The notes: generated by a model not told the origin, from the sequence alone. DNA of 64,000 nt from Sinorhizobium garamanticum (GCF_029892065.1 NZ_CP120373.1:124001-188000); one strand, 5' to 3'. Counted from the first letter of the stretch, positions 42,450 through 50,353 are shown. Translations and numbers: made by a program.

Positions 42450-43232
42450 CTAGATCACGAGGATCGGCGCCTTGCCGCGGACGCGGTCGTAGAGGTCCAT
42501 CACATCCTGGTTGAGCATGCGCACGCAGCCGGAGGAAACAGCCTTGCCGATAGATTGCCACTCCGGTGTACCGTGCACCCGGTACAAGGTGTCCTGGCCG
42601 TTCTGGAAGATATAGAGCGCGCGTGAGCCGAGCGGGTTGCTCAAGCCAGGCGGCATGCCGCCGGCGCTTTCCGAATAGCGCGCGAGTTCGGGCTGGCGGT
42701 CGATCATCGAACCCGGCGGCGTCCAGCGCGGCCACTTCTGTTTCCACTGAATAACGCCGCGTCCCGACCAGGCGAAGCCCTCACGACCGAGGCCGACGCC
42801 ATAACGCATCGCCCGTCCGCCTGGCTGGACCAGATAGAGAAAGCGATCGGCGGTGTCGACCACGATCGTGCCCGGCTGCTCGCCGAACGGGTCGTCGACC
42901 TCCTGGCGGTAAAATCGAGCGTCGATCTGCTGATAAGGCACCGCCGGGACCAGATAGCCCCCATCGTCCACCGCCGCATAGATTGCCGAGTAGTAAGGAT
43001 CCTGCGGCGGCAAGCCAATCGGCAGTGCCGCCTCCTCGACCGGCCCCTCCAGGAGGGCTCCGGTACGCGGATCGATCCAACGTCCCTCCAGTGCCGGATT
43101 GCGGTAAACCGGCATGGTTTGCTGACGGAAGCGGTCTGTGTTCATTGATGACGTGCAACTCGCAAGCCCGGTCGAGACGACTGCGAGGCCGGATGCGCGG
43201 AGAAACTGGCGGCGGGAAAAGATCGGAGGCAT
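42450..43232 (-). CDS. L,D-transpeptidase (YkuD), exported
   Basis: A 260-residue protein. The twin-arginine-like leader (SRRQFLRASGLAVVSTGLASC) has a lipobox-type L-A-S-C, so it may be a lipoprotein. The YkuD domain spans about 115-260 and ends with HGTPEWQSIGKAVSSGCVRMLNQDVMDLYDRV: the catalytic Cys sits in SSGCVRM with His in the preceding HGT. It makes 3-3 crosslinks in peptidoglycan or attaches proteins to the wall. It is convergent with ohrR and lies within the RIME-flanked block. Confidence 0.9.
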   Translation of the reverse strand: MPPIFSRRQFLRASGLAVVSTGLASCTSSMNTDRFRQQTMPVYRNPALEGRWIDPRTGALLEGPVEEAALPIGLPPQDPYYSAIYAAVDDGGYLVPAVPYQQIDARFYRQEVDDPFGEQPGTIVVDTADRFLYLVQPGGRAMRYGVGLGREGFAWSGRGVIQWKQKWPRWTPPGSMIDRQPELARYSESAGGMPPGLSNPLGSRALYIFQNGQDTLYRVHGTPEWQSIGKAVSSGCVRMLNQDVMDLYDRVRGKAPILVI

Positions 43233-43311
43233 CGAACTCTAGCGGGTTGTATGCGAGCAGAAGGGGCGCGATCCGCATCCGCGACTCACACCTCCCCGCT
43301 CCGGACCAGAC

Positions 43312-43466
43312 CTACTGCATGATTCCTCAAATCGGAATCGATTTGAGGATAAAATCATGCAGCAATTCAAAGTGCTACAGCGGACCTTTGCGCGTCCCAA
43401 AAACGCGCAGCGCTGTGGATCACGATGATCTTGGCTAAAAGCAACCCAAAATCATCGCGATCGATT
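43312..43466. repeat. RIME-like mosaic element (copy 3, inverted) plus an extra palindrome
   Basis: CTACTGCATGATTCC opens the element, followed by TCAAATCGGAATCGATTTGA and ACAGCG-CGCTGT arms; it is copy 2 read backwards with roughly 80 percent identity by eye. Directly after it (43417-43466) is a further long dyad GATCACGATGATCTTGG/CCCAAAATCATCGCGATC. This points to a mosaic of elements. Confidence 0.7.
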
Positions 43467-43825
43467 CTCAAGTCGGAATGTAAGCGGAATGGTTTTAATT
43501 TTTCCCTCGCCTCTCCGTCGATCACCGCATCTACGGCTGGAATGAAAATTATGTCAGCAAACTTCCAATCACAATCGCGGCATCGCACTCTGCAAGCCAC
43601 GGCGCCGCCACTCCTATACCGTCCGCGTGCGGCCCGGGTCGGCCAAGCAGCGCCTCGAAATCGCGGGCGACAAGGGGCGTGATGGCCGGAACGGCACGAC
43701 CCTGAACGAGCGCAGGGGCTGCGTTTCATAAAGAATTTTCATGAGCGACATCAACCAGGGACGCTTCTGCCGGCCTCGGCAATCGCCTATTGAATGCGCA
43801 TCACAACGGGCGGGAGGAGGCCAGA
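43467..43825. other. gene-poor stretch before the first GST gene
   Basis: No convincing gene. Short frames here have no recognisable domain and are mostly Arg/Ala-rich. The part 43550-43720 has GC content and codon texture like old coding sequence, but I could not identify a family. The GST promoter must be near 43700-43820. Confidence 0.35.
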
Positions 43826-44485
43826 ATGCTGACAGTCTATGGAGTTTATCGTTCGCGCGCGTCGCGCAACTATTGGATGGCGCGCGAGCTTGGCATTCCC
43901 TTCGCATCCGTACCGGTGATCCAGGCGCGCCGCGTCGCCGATCCGCTCGCCGCTGATGCGCCGCTCAACACTCGGTCGCCGGACTTTCTCGCGATCAATC
44001 CGATGGGCCTCATCCCGGCAATCGATGACGACGGTCTGGTGCTGACGGAGTCACTCGCCAACAATCTCTATCTCGCCCGCAAATATGGCGGGCCGCTGGC
44101 GCCGGCCGACATCGGCGAGGAAGGGCAGATCGGCAACTGGACCATGTGGGCGGCGACCGACGTAGAGCCGCATGCGGTCAAGATCGTCCTTGCCTATGAC
44201 AACGGCATCGAGAACACGCCCGAGGGCCGGGCACTGATCGACACCTGCGCGCAGTCGCTCGAAAAAGCCTTCGCCGTGCTTGAGAGGCACCTTGCCGGCC
44301 ACGACTACGTCGTCGGCGAACGCTTCACGGTCGCCGACCTCAATCTGGCGGAAGTCTTCCGCTACACGATGAGCCAGACTGCTCTCTTCGACAGGCACCC
44401 GCGCGTGAAGGCCTGGCTGGCGCGGTGCCAGTCGCGCCCCGCCTTCAAGGCGATGATGGAGGAACGGCTGAAGGAACCGGAATAG
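43826..44485 (+). CDS. glutathione S-transferase family protein
   Basis: A 219-residue GST: thioredoxin-like N-terminal domain ([22 protein letters not shown]), [31 protein letters not shown] (the glutathione-binding Glu-Ser pair), and helical C-terminal domain with [14 protein letters not shown]. Subclass and substrate unknown. ATG at 43826 has GGAGG before it; a longer frame at 43790 is unlikely. Its 3' end overlaps the convergent LysR gene by 41 bases. Confidence 0.88.
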   Translation: MLTVYGVYRSRASRNYWMARELGIPFASVPVIQARRVADPLAADAPLNTRSPDFLAINPMGLIPAIDDDGLVLTESLANNLYLARKYGGPLAPADIGEEGQIGNWTMWAATDVEPHAVKIVLAYDNGIENTPEGRALIDTCAQSLEKAFAVLERHLAGHDYVVGERFTVADLNLAEVFRYTMSQTALFDRHPRVKAWLARCQSRPAFKAMMEERLKEPE

Positions 44486-45380
44486 CGTCAAGCTCGCGCA
44501 TTCCCTCTTCCACCTCCTCGCGCACCCACTGCTTGAAAGCAATGACGGCCTTGCTTTCGCGCCGCGAGGCCGAGGTGACGAAGTAATGGGCAAAGCTGGT
44601 CTTGGCGCGGATGCCGAACGGCGCCACCAGACTGCCCTTCATCACCGCATAGCCCGCAAGTGTCTGCCAGGCGATCATCACGCCCTGGCCGGCAATGGCC
44701 GCGTCGAGCGCCAGCGACGCATCGTTGAACGTGTGGCGCACGGTCATCTGGGCGCCGGAAAGACCGGCTGCCTTCAGCCACACCTCCCACGAAAACATCG
44801 CATGCTCGTCGATGACGGCGGGCAACTTCAAAATATCGGCAGGAACGCGCAGTCCGGCAGCGAGCGCCGGTGAGCAGACGGGAAAGACCTCCTGTTCGAG
44901 GAGCAGTTCGGAACGCACACCCGGCCAGCCGCCCGCCCCGACGCGGATGGCGAGATCGACGTCCGACGTTTCGAGATTGGCGAGTCTCGTCGTCGCGTCG
45001 ATCCTCAGCCGGATATCCGGATGACGCTCGGCGAAGCGGTTCAGCCGATAGACGAGCCAACGAGCCGCAAAGACCGGCGCCACCGACACCGTCAATACCG
45101 ACTCGTCGCGACGACGCGCCTGGGCGACGGCTTCGGCGAGTTCCGCAAAGGCATTCGAGAGCCGCATCATGAGCGGGCGGGCATTATCCGTTACCACCAG
45201 TCCGCGCGGCGAGCGCTCGAAGAGCGTACGCCCAAGCTGTGCCTCCGTCTTGGCAATCTGCTGACTGACGGCGCCGGGCGTCACGCCGAGTTCCTCGGCC
45301 GCGGCGGCGAGCGAACCCAGGCGACCCACTGCCTCCGCCGCACGTAGCCCGTTCAAATGGATCGTGTTCAGGTCCTTCAT
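44445..45380 (-). CDS. LysR-family regulator, GcvA-like
   Basis: A 311-residue LysR regulator whose opening [46 protein letters not shown] is the GcvA-like HTH. The effector domain follows, with a Pro/Ser-rich tail [10 protein letters not shown] at the C-terminus. It runs convergent to the GST gene and overlaps its end by 41 bases. Target unknown. Confidence 0.88.
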   Translation of the reverse strand: MKDLNTIHLNGLRAAEAVGRLGSLAAAAEELGVTPGAVSQQIAKTEAQLGRTLFERSPRGLVVTDNARPLMMRLSNAFAELAEAVAQARRRDESVLTVSVAPVFAARWLVYRLNRFAERHPDIRLRIDATTRLANLETSDVDLAIRVGAGGWPGVRSELLLEQEVFPVCSPALAAGLRVPADILKLPAVIDEHAMFSWEVWLKAAGLSGAQMTVRHTFNDASLALDAAIAGQGVMIAWQTLAGYAVMKGSLVAPFGIRAKTSFAHYFVTSASRRESKAVIAFKQWVREEVEEGMRELDAIPVPSAVPPSSP

Positions 45381-45544
45381 ATAGTTTTTCTAAACGCAAG
45401 GCCCGGCAATCTCAATTGTAAATTTCGCCGGACAGGCGGATGCTGCTGCAAGGCTCACCGGCAGGAGAGCCAATGGCCGTAAAGGTTTTCCCGCTCGTCC
45501 GACCGCAGATGCGGCACCGTAGCGGCATCAAGAAGGATAGCCCC

Positions 45545-45742
45545 ATGCTGAAGATTTTCTCTATATTAAAGCGTACAGGGCTCGCTTCTGACTCCTCGAC
45601 GGACGCGCCCGTCGACTGGCTGCGAGATCCCCTCCAACATCCCGATCTCGCCCGCATGGATGAACGGGCACTTGCGGACCTGCCATTTCCGGGCTGGCCA
45701 TCGCCGCGCGCCGCAGCGAGCGGGCCTTGCGACCACAGGTGA
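45545..45742 (+). CDS. small conserved-looking protein of unknown function
   Basis: A 65-residue protein: MLKIFSILKRTGLASDSSTDAPVDWLRDPLQHPDLARMDERALADLPF and a short tail. The DWLRDPLxHPxLxxM...LADLPF pattern recalls a family of short rhizobial proteins. AAGGAT lies 6 bases before the ATG, which supports translation. An in-frame ATG at 45440 gives extra, unfamiliar sequence. No domain known. Confidence 0.5.
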   Translation: MLKIFSILKRTGLASDSSTDAPVDWLRDPLQHPDLARMDERALADLPFPGWPSPRAAASGPCDHR

Positions 45743-45801
45743 TTGGCGACGGCGGCTGAGTTATTATCCGCGCTGTCCTTCCCGTTTGACCGAGGAAACC
45801 C

Positions 45802-46167
45802 ATGGCGGAAGAAATGAAGCGTTCCTTTGAGCGCGTGCGGCAGCTGGCGGAGGCGGCGGGGCTACCGGAAACAACCGTTGGCACGTCCTACGGGACGCCA
45901 GCTCTGCTCGTCAAAGGCAAGAGCTTTGTGCGGATGAAAGACGCGCAAACACTTGTGGTCATGTGCGCACTCGAAGAGAAGGAGATGTTGATGGAACTCG
46001 ATCCGTCTCTGTTCTTCGAGACCGATCACTACAAGGGATGGCCGGCAATGTTGGTCAGGCTCGCCTCAATCGACGACGAAGCACTGACGCAAAGACTGAT
46101 CGCCGCCTGGCGCGAAAAGGCGCCGAGGCGTCTCGCCAGCCGCTTCGGCTCCACGGTGTCGCACTGA
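45802..46167 (+). CDS. MmcQ/YjbR family protein
   Basis: A 121-residue protein of the MmcQ/YjbR type (small DNA-binding-like or metabolic fold): AAGLPETTVGTSYGTPALLVKGKSFVRMKD and LDPSLFFETDHYKGWPAMLVRLASIDDEAL. It is cytosolic and its function is uncharacterised. Follows the small gene by 60 bases; AGGAAACCC precedes the ATG. A dispersed palindromic repeat and the convergent second GST gene lie just beyond. Confidence 0.85.
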   Translation: MAEEMKRSFERVRQLAEAAGLPETTVGTSYGTPALLVKGKSFVRMKDAQTLVVMCALEEKEMLMELDPSLFFETDHYKGWPAMLVRLASIDDEALTQRLIAAWREKAPRRLASRFGSTVSH

Positions 46168-46216
46168 TCCGCCGATCATTTCACCGTTACCTTGAAACGC
46201 TCCAACACTTTAAAGC

Positions 46217-46264
46217 TACGCAATTCCGGACGGAAAACCGCTGCACGCCTTTCCTGGAACTGCT
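46217..46264. repeat. palindromic repeat B, copy 1
   Basis: TACGCAATTCCGGACGGA, then AAACCGCTGCACGCCTT and TCCTGGAACTGCT: the arms GCAATTCC...GGAA(C/T)TGC and GGAAAA...TTTCC form a long stem. A near-identical copy lies at 48237-48284 in the same orientation. This copy directly abuts the stop codon of the second GST gene (-), so it may serve as its terminator. Confidence 0.7.
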
Positions 46265-46885
46265 CTACGCCTGCACCACAGCAAGAACCTTGGCAACGGC
46301 CGGCCGCGCGACCATGCGGTTGCGGTGGTCGAGAACTTTCGGGAAACGCCCAGGATCGACACCGTCGCCCTCCAGCCAATTGGCGATCGTGAAGAGATAG
46401 GGATCGGCAATCGAATAGTTCTCGCCCATCACGAAGGGACCGGCAAACATCTTGCTTTCGATCAGCGCGAAGCAATCGCTCATGTTCTGCGGCACCTTGG
46501 CCCTCATTGCCTCATGCGCTGCCGGATCATCCGCCCATCTCGGACCGCGCCGAGCATGGGCATGGGCCACGTGCACCGTCGAGCAGAGATAACTCAGGAA
46601 CGACTGCAGCCGCGCAAACTCGAATAGGTCGTCGAGGGGCGCAAGCTGCTTCTCGGGAAAGCTCTGGGCGACATAGGCGAGAATGGCCGGCGTTTCGGTC
46701 AGGATCCCGCGGTCGGTCACAAGCGCAGGCACCCGCCCCTTCGGATTGATGGCAAGATATTCGGGCGTGGTCTGCTCCGCCTTCAAAAAGTCGACGCGAC
46801 GGGCTTCGTAGGCCGCTCCCGCCTCCTCGAGCGCGATGTGCGAGGCGAGCGAACAGGTTCCTGGCGCATAAAACAGTTTCAGCAT
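46265..46885 (-). CDS. glutathione S-transferase family protein
   Basis: A 206-residue GST: MLKLFYAPGTCSLASHIALEEAGAAYEARRVDF and INPKGRVPALVTDRGILTETPAILAYVAQSFP are the beta/theta-like N-terminal domain; the Cys in GTCSLASH is typical of beta-class GST. C-terminal helices follow, with FVMGENYSIADPYLFTIANWL. ATG at 46885 has GGGAGG seven bases upstream; a longer frame at 46900 exists. It is single, with its own repeat-derived downstream hairpin. Confidence 0.9.
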   Translation of the reverse strand: MLKLFYAPGTCSLASHIALEEAGAAYEARRVDFLKAEQTTPEYLAINPKGRVPALVTDRGILTETPAILAYVAQSFPEKQLAPLDDLFEFARLQSFLSYLCSTVHVAHAHARRGPRWADDPAAHEAMRAKVPQNMSDCFALIESKMFAGPFVMGENYSIADPYLFTIANWLEGDGVDPGRFPKVLDHRNRMVARPAVAKVLAVVQA

Positions 46886-47011
46886 CGTTCTGCCTCCCAT
46901 GATGGTATTGCGGCGCGGTGCCGCAAGTTCGCCAGCAGAAATAATGAAATAGCTACTGTTGACAAGGCCCTGAACGCCACCGTCTTCCGCAATCCGACAC
47001 GCCTGTCCATG

Positions 47012-47383
47012 TCACGCGGCTACGATTCCCGCGCAGCCCGGCACGTCTTCGAGCCGGTGGTAGACTGGAATGCCGCGCTCACGGGCGATGCGCACATCGT
47101 TGTCCGCGCCTTTGGACTCGCCAGGTAACCGCAGCACTGCGTCGCAGAGCGCGAGCAGGCGGCCGGCAACGGGATGGAAGATCTCCTCATAAAGGTCGTC
47201 GCCCACTCGGCTTCCGCCAGCAGCATGCCAGACGGGCAAGGCCACCCATTCCCCGATCATCGGCACGTGCCCGGCCTTGAAGAGCGCATAGGACGGCTGC
47301 CCCAGACGCCTCAAGTTTTCCGCCATTTTCGCCGGGTCGTCACCCGTGCCCGAGCGATAGGGGCCCGCAATTAAAATCAACAT
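47012..47383 (-). CDS. DUF4406 / nucleoside 2-deoxyribosyltransferase-like protein
   Basis: A 123-residue protein: MLILIAGPYRSGTGDDPAKMAENLRRLGQPSYALFKAGHVPMIGEWVALPVW, with LLALCDAVLRLPGESKGADNDVRIARERGIPVYHRLEDV. The Gly-Pro-Tyr-Arg start, the GES-KGAD loop and the Arg-rich end are the DUF4406/NDT-like pattern, a fold that breaks or swaps the N-glycosidic bond of deoxynucleosides. Enzymatic activity is not shown. ATG at 47383 has GGAG seven bases upstream. It is divergent from the DeoR gene across a long palindrome. Confidence 0.8.
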   Translation of the reverse strand: MLILIAGPYRSGTGDDPAKMAENLRRLGQPSYALFKAGHVPMIGEWVALPVWHAAGGSRVGDDLYEEIFHPVAGRLLALCDAVLRLPGESKGADNDVRIARERGIPVYHRLEDVPGCAGIVAA

Positions 47384-47393
47384 GGCCGTTCTC

Positions 47394-47456
47394 CACGATA
47401 TTGCACGAAATTTCCTGTTGCTTCTAGCTAACCATGATAATTCGTGCAATATCGTG
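47394..47456. promoter_or_regulatory. long inverted repeat between DUF4406 and deoR-type genes
   Basis: Perfect 16-bp arms CACGATATTGCACGAA and TTCGTGCAATATCGTG, separated by 31 bases, fill the gap between the two divergent starts (47383 and 47476). DeoR-family repressors bind such repeats and may loop. Each arm is 10-20 bases from one start codon, so both genes would be controlled together. A tight pair of operators is the natural reading. Confidence 0.8.
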
Positions 47457-47475
47457 AGAAGTCAAGGAGGAATCG

Positions 47476-48225
47476 ATGCTGACGACACAGAGACGCGCGA
47501 TGATCTCGGCAAGGCTTGCGCGCGATGGGCAAATCGTTGCGAAGGCGCTTGCGGACGAACTCGGGCTTTCGGAAGACACCATCCGACGCGACCTCAGGGA
47601 AATGGCGGCCGCGGGCCTGCTTAGGCGGGTTCACGGAGGAGCCCTGCCTCTGGCGCCGCCGCTCCCCGATTTCGCAGCACGCCAGGCGATCGCCAGCGAC
47701 CTCAAGCGCCGGCTCGGACGACGAGCGGCAGACCTCGTCAAGCCCGAGCAAACGATCTTTCTGGACGGCGGCACGACCAATGCCGAAGTCGCTCGTGCAT
47801 TGCCGCGAGACTTGAAGGTAACGATCATCACGCACAGCCCAACGATCGCCGCGGAGTTCGAGCATCACGACGCCGAGGTGATCCTGATCGGCGGCAGGCT
47901 GTACAAGCATTCAATGGTGGCCACCGGTGCGGCAGCGGTCGCCGCGATCAAACAGATCCGCGTCGATATCTTTTTCCTCGGGGTCACCGCCATTCATCCG
48001 GCGCAGGGGCTTTCGACCGGAGACTACGAGGAGACGGCGATCAAGCGCGCGATCGCCGACCAAGCGGCGGACACCTACGTGCTCGCAACACCCGAGAAGT
48101 TCGGCGCAGCCTCGCCTTACCGCATCATGAGCGTCAGCGAACTTGCCGGGCTCATCGTGCTCGCGGACACGACCGCCGAAGCCCTGTCGCCCTATCGCGA
48201 CAGCACCGCTTTGATCGTTGCCTAA
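47476..48225 (+). CDS. DeoR-family transcriptional regulator
   Basis: A 249-residue regulator: HTH (TTQRRAMISARLARDGQIVAKALADELGLSEDTIRRDLREMAAAGLLRRVHGGALPL) and a DeoR C-terminal sugar-phosphate-sensing domain (QTIFLDGGTTNAEVARALPRDLKVTIITHSP, GLSTGDYEETAIKRAI). The signal is expected to be a phosphorylated sugar or nucleoside catabolite (family knowledge). AGGAGGAATCG lies just before the ATG. It is divergent from the DUF4406 gene with a shared palindrome, so the pair forms a likely autoregulated unit. Confidence 0.9.
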   Translation: MLTTQRRAMISARLARDGQIVAKALADELGLSEDTIRRDLREMAAAGLLRRVHGGALPLAPPLPDFAARQAIASDLKRRLGRRAADLVKPEQTIFLDGGTTNAEVARALPRDLKVTIITHSPTIAAEFEHHDAEVILIGGRLYKHSMVATGAAAVAAIKQIRVDIFFLGVTAIHPAQGLSTGDYEETAIKRAIADQAADTYVLATPEKFGAASPYRIMSVSELAGLIVLADTTAEALSPYRDSTALIVA

Positions 48226-48236
48226 CGCTTTGAACT

Positions 48237-48284
48237 TACGCAATTCCGGACGGAAAACCGCTACGCACTTTTCCTGGAATTGCT
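48237..48284. repeat. palindromic repeat B, copy 2
   Basis: TACGCAATTCCGGACGGA, then AAACCGCTACGCACTTTT and CCTGGAATTGCT: same palindrome and orientation as 46217-46264, 2 kb away. It stands between the DeoR stop and the convergent asparaginase stop. Confidence 0.7.
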
Positions 48285-48291
48285 ATTGAGC

Positions 48292-49299
48292 CTAGGCGGA
48301 AAAGGCCTCGGTTACGCGCACGTCGCCCACATGGATACCGTTCCAGTTGCGCATTGAATGGTTGGCTTGCGCCATCAGCGCCGCGTGAAGTTGCGGGTCA
48401 TCGGCGAAGAATCGCGCAAGCGTCGCGGTCACCATCGCCTCGGCGGCGCGGGTCGTGCCGTCTTCGCATTTGAGCGCGATGCCGATCCCTTTCTCCGGGA
48501 TCGCTGCGCAGAAGACGCCTTCAGCGCCGGTCTTGGCGAAGATGCGGCCCGGCGCGGTCTTCATCAGGCGCGTGCAGGCACGCTTCGTACCCGCGACGTA
48601 GAAGGGCTCGGCCATACAGGCCTCGATCAGCCGCCGGGAAGCGCGCGCTCGCTCGGCCGCAAGCCCTGCCCCCGTCGCCATTTTGGCGAAACCATGGGCA
48701 AGCCCCTTCAAGGGCACGGCATAGGTCGGGATCGAGCAGCCGTCGACACCGCAATTGTCGTGCGCAAGGATTGCACCCGTCAGGCTTTCCATGACGCCGC
48801 GGATTTCCTGCTGGATCGGATGGTCGTAGCCGACATAGCCGCGGATCTCCGTGCCCGAATGACAGCAGGCGCAAACGAAGCCCGCATGCTTGCCGGAACA
48901 ATTGTTGTGCAAGGCGCTGGGCACCTCGATCGAACGCGCCTGCCCGATCAAGGTCTTCTGATCGAAGGACCAATGCGCGCCGCACTCGAGCGCATCGACA
49001 TCGCGGCCAGCCGCCGCCAGCATTTCCGCGGCGAGCGCGACATGTTCCGGCTCGCCGGAATGCGAGGCACAGGCGAGCGCCAGCGCCTTGGCGCCGAACC
49101 CGTAGGCGTCCGCCGCGCCGCTTTCGACCAGCGGCAAAGCCTGCATGGCCTTGCAAGCTGAACGCGGGAAGATGGCAGCATCCGTATCGCCCAATGAAAA
49201 CACCGTGTTGCCGTCGCCGTCGACGGCGATGACCGTGCCGCGATGGCGGCTTTCGACGAGATTTCCGCGGGTTACTTCCACCAGGACGGGATTAGACAT
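48292..49299 (-). CDS. Rhizobium-type (class 3) L-asparaginase
   Basis: A 335-residue asparaginase unrelated to the E. coli types. It has the serine-lysine tandem Ser47-X-X-Lys50 (PRSACKAM), the metal-binding residues Cys134 and Lys137 (NNCSGKHAGFVC) and Cys188 (HDNCGVDGC). These fit ReAV of Rhizobium etli (Ser48/Lys51, Cys135/Lys138/Cys189) within one residue. It hydrolyses asparagine to aspartate and ammonia. ATG at 49299 is chosen over 49311 because the family starts MSNPVL-like. Single gene, divergent from the DUF3750 gene. Confidence 0.88.
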   Translation of the reverse strand: MSNPVLVEVTRGNLVESRHRGTVIAVDGDGNTVFSLGDTDAAIFPRSACKAMQALPLVESGAADAYGFGAKALALACASHSGEPEHVALAAEMLAAAGRDVDALECGAHWSFDQKTLIGQARSIEVPSALHNNCSGKHAGFVCACCHSGTEIRGYVGYDHPIQQEIRGVMESLTGAILAHDNCGVDGCSIPTYAVPLKGLAHGFAKMATGAGLAAERARASRRLIEACMAEPFYVAGTKRACTRLMKTAPGRIFAKTGAEGVFCAAIPEKGIGIALKCEDGTTRAAEAMVTATLARFFADDPQLHAALMAQANHSMRNWNGIHVGDVRVTEAFSA

Positions 49300-49370
49300 G
49301 CTTGCCCTCAAATTTCCTCTTTCGCCTCTGCATTTATCAGGAATCCAACCGCTGGGAACCGGGGTGTGCG

Positions 49371-50108
49371 ATGAAATTCATCCGCAGGCTGTTTGTCGCC
49401 TTTATGCTTATCTACCTGCTTCCGGCGCTTGCCTCGGCCGGCTGGTGGTACGTGAAGGAGAGGCCACAGAGCTGGCGGGAGGCGAATTGGTCGTCCGCCG
49501 GCCTTCTCCCCAAACCGGCTGAAAGTCCCGAGGCTGCGGTCTATATCCTCTCGGCGACGACCGGCGGTATGAAGGGCGCCGTCGCCAGCCACGCATGGAT
49601 CGTCACAAAGGAAAGAGGAGCGCTGGCCTATACCCGATACGAAAAGGTCGGCTGGGGCAAACCAATCCGCAAGAACGCCTATCAGGCCGATGGCCGCTGG
49701 TATTCGAACGAGCCGCGCATCGTCATGATGATCAAGGGAGAGGGGGCGCGGCACCTGATCCCTAAGGTCGAACAAGCGATTGCCGATTACCCCTATTCCT
49801 CACCCGGCACTTACCGGCTCTGGCCGGGACCAAACTCCAACACCTTCGTCGCGCACGTGCTTCGTTCGGTGCCCGAGCTTGACGCCGTGCTGCCGCCGAC
49901 CGCCGTCGGCCGCGACTACCTACCTGAGGGTAAACTTTTTCAGATCGACGCCGATGGTCGCGACCTGCACGCAACACTCTACGGGCTGGCCGGTATATCC
50001 GCCGGCTGGCGAAGCGGGCTGGAACTGCATTTCATGGGATTGGTGGCTGGGTTTGACGTTGCACGGCCCGGCATCAAGATACCGGCGCTCGGCCGCTTCG
50101 GGATCTGA
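49371..50108 (+). CDS. DUF3750 family protein, membrane-anchored
   Basis: A 245-residue protein with an N-terminal membrane segment (about 7-25, FVAFMLIYLLPALASAGWWYV) and an extracytosolic domain: VYILSATTGGMKGAVASHAWIVTK, GWGKPIRKNAYQADGRWYSNEPRI, YPYSSPGTYRLWPGPNSNTFVAHVLRSVPEL. The pattern is DUF3750, with cysteine-peptidase-like fold features (His in ASHAW; Asn-Thr in SNTF), though no Cys nucleophile is visible. ATG at 49371 follows GGGGTGTGCG. Function unknown. Confidence 0.8.
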   Translation: MKFIRRLFVAFMLIYLLPALASAGWWYVKERPQSWREANWSSAGLLPKPAESPEAAVYILSATTGGMKGAVASHAWIVTKERGALAYTRYEKVGWGKPIRKNAYQADGRWYSNEPRIVMMIKGEGARHLIPKVEQAIADYPYSSPGTYRLWPGPNSNTFVAHVLRSVPELDAVLPPTAVGRDYLPEGKLFQIDADGRDLHATLYGLAGISAGWRSGLELHFMGLVAGFDVARPGIKIPALGRFGI

Positions 50109-50151
50109 ATCCGGCTCCGGCGCTTCTTGAGAACATGCCGCAAAAGGAGCC

Positions 50152-50183
50152 GCAAAAGGAAAAGGGCCGCGTCAGCGACCCTT
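50152..50183 (-). terminator. intrinsic terminator of the 23-codon unit
   Basis: On the minus strand: AAGGGTCGC-TGAC-GCGGCCCTT with one T-G wobble, followed by TTCCTTTTGC. The wobble and the T tract fit the minus strand only. It is 57 bases beyond the small ORF stop. Confidence 0.6.
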
Positions 50184-50239
50184 CCATGAGCATTTGGCCT
50201 GTGACGGCCCGGGCTTTTCCAGCCCAAGGAAGGCGGGTA

Positions 50240-50311
50240 TCAAGCCGAGGGCTGCCTCGACTCCTTCACCTCTCCCATGCCTGTCACGAGGTCCGAAATC
50301 TCATTAGACAT
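50240..50311 (-). CDS. putative 23-residue small protein
   Basis: ATG at 50311 is preceded by AAAGGAAGG, an excellent ribosome site, and runs 23 codons to TGA at 50240: MSNEISDLVTGMGEVKESRQ then PSA. It sits between a palindrome (50338-50353) upstream and an intrinsic terminator downstream, so promoter, ORF and terminator form one small unit. It may encode a small protein or be the retained start of a deleted gene. I do not recognise it. Confidence 0.4.
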   Translation of the reverse strand: MSNEISDLVTGMGEVKESRQPSA

Positions 50312-50337
50312 TGGATCACCTTCCTTTCTGTTCGTTG

Positions 50338-50353
50338 ACGTTGGCTCCAACGT
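50338..50353. promoter_or_regulatory. palindrome ACGTTGG-CT-CCAACGT
   Basis: A perfect 7+7 dyad with a 2-base centre, 27 bases upstream of the 23-codon ORF. The ACGT-containing arms resemble those before the DUF2267 gene (39060-39075), and the overall shape is MerR-operator-like. The regulator is unknown. Confidence 0.5.

Noticed and set aside
43425..43682. 85-codon plus-strand frame in the gene-poor stretch
   Set aside because: It starts inside a repeat palindrome and lacks a ribosome site or domain.
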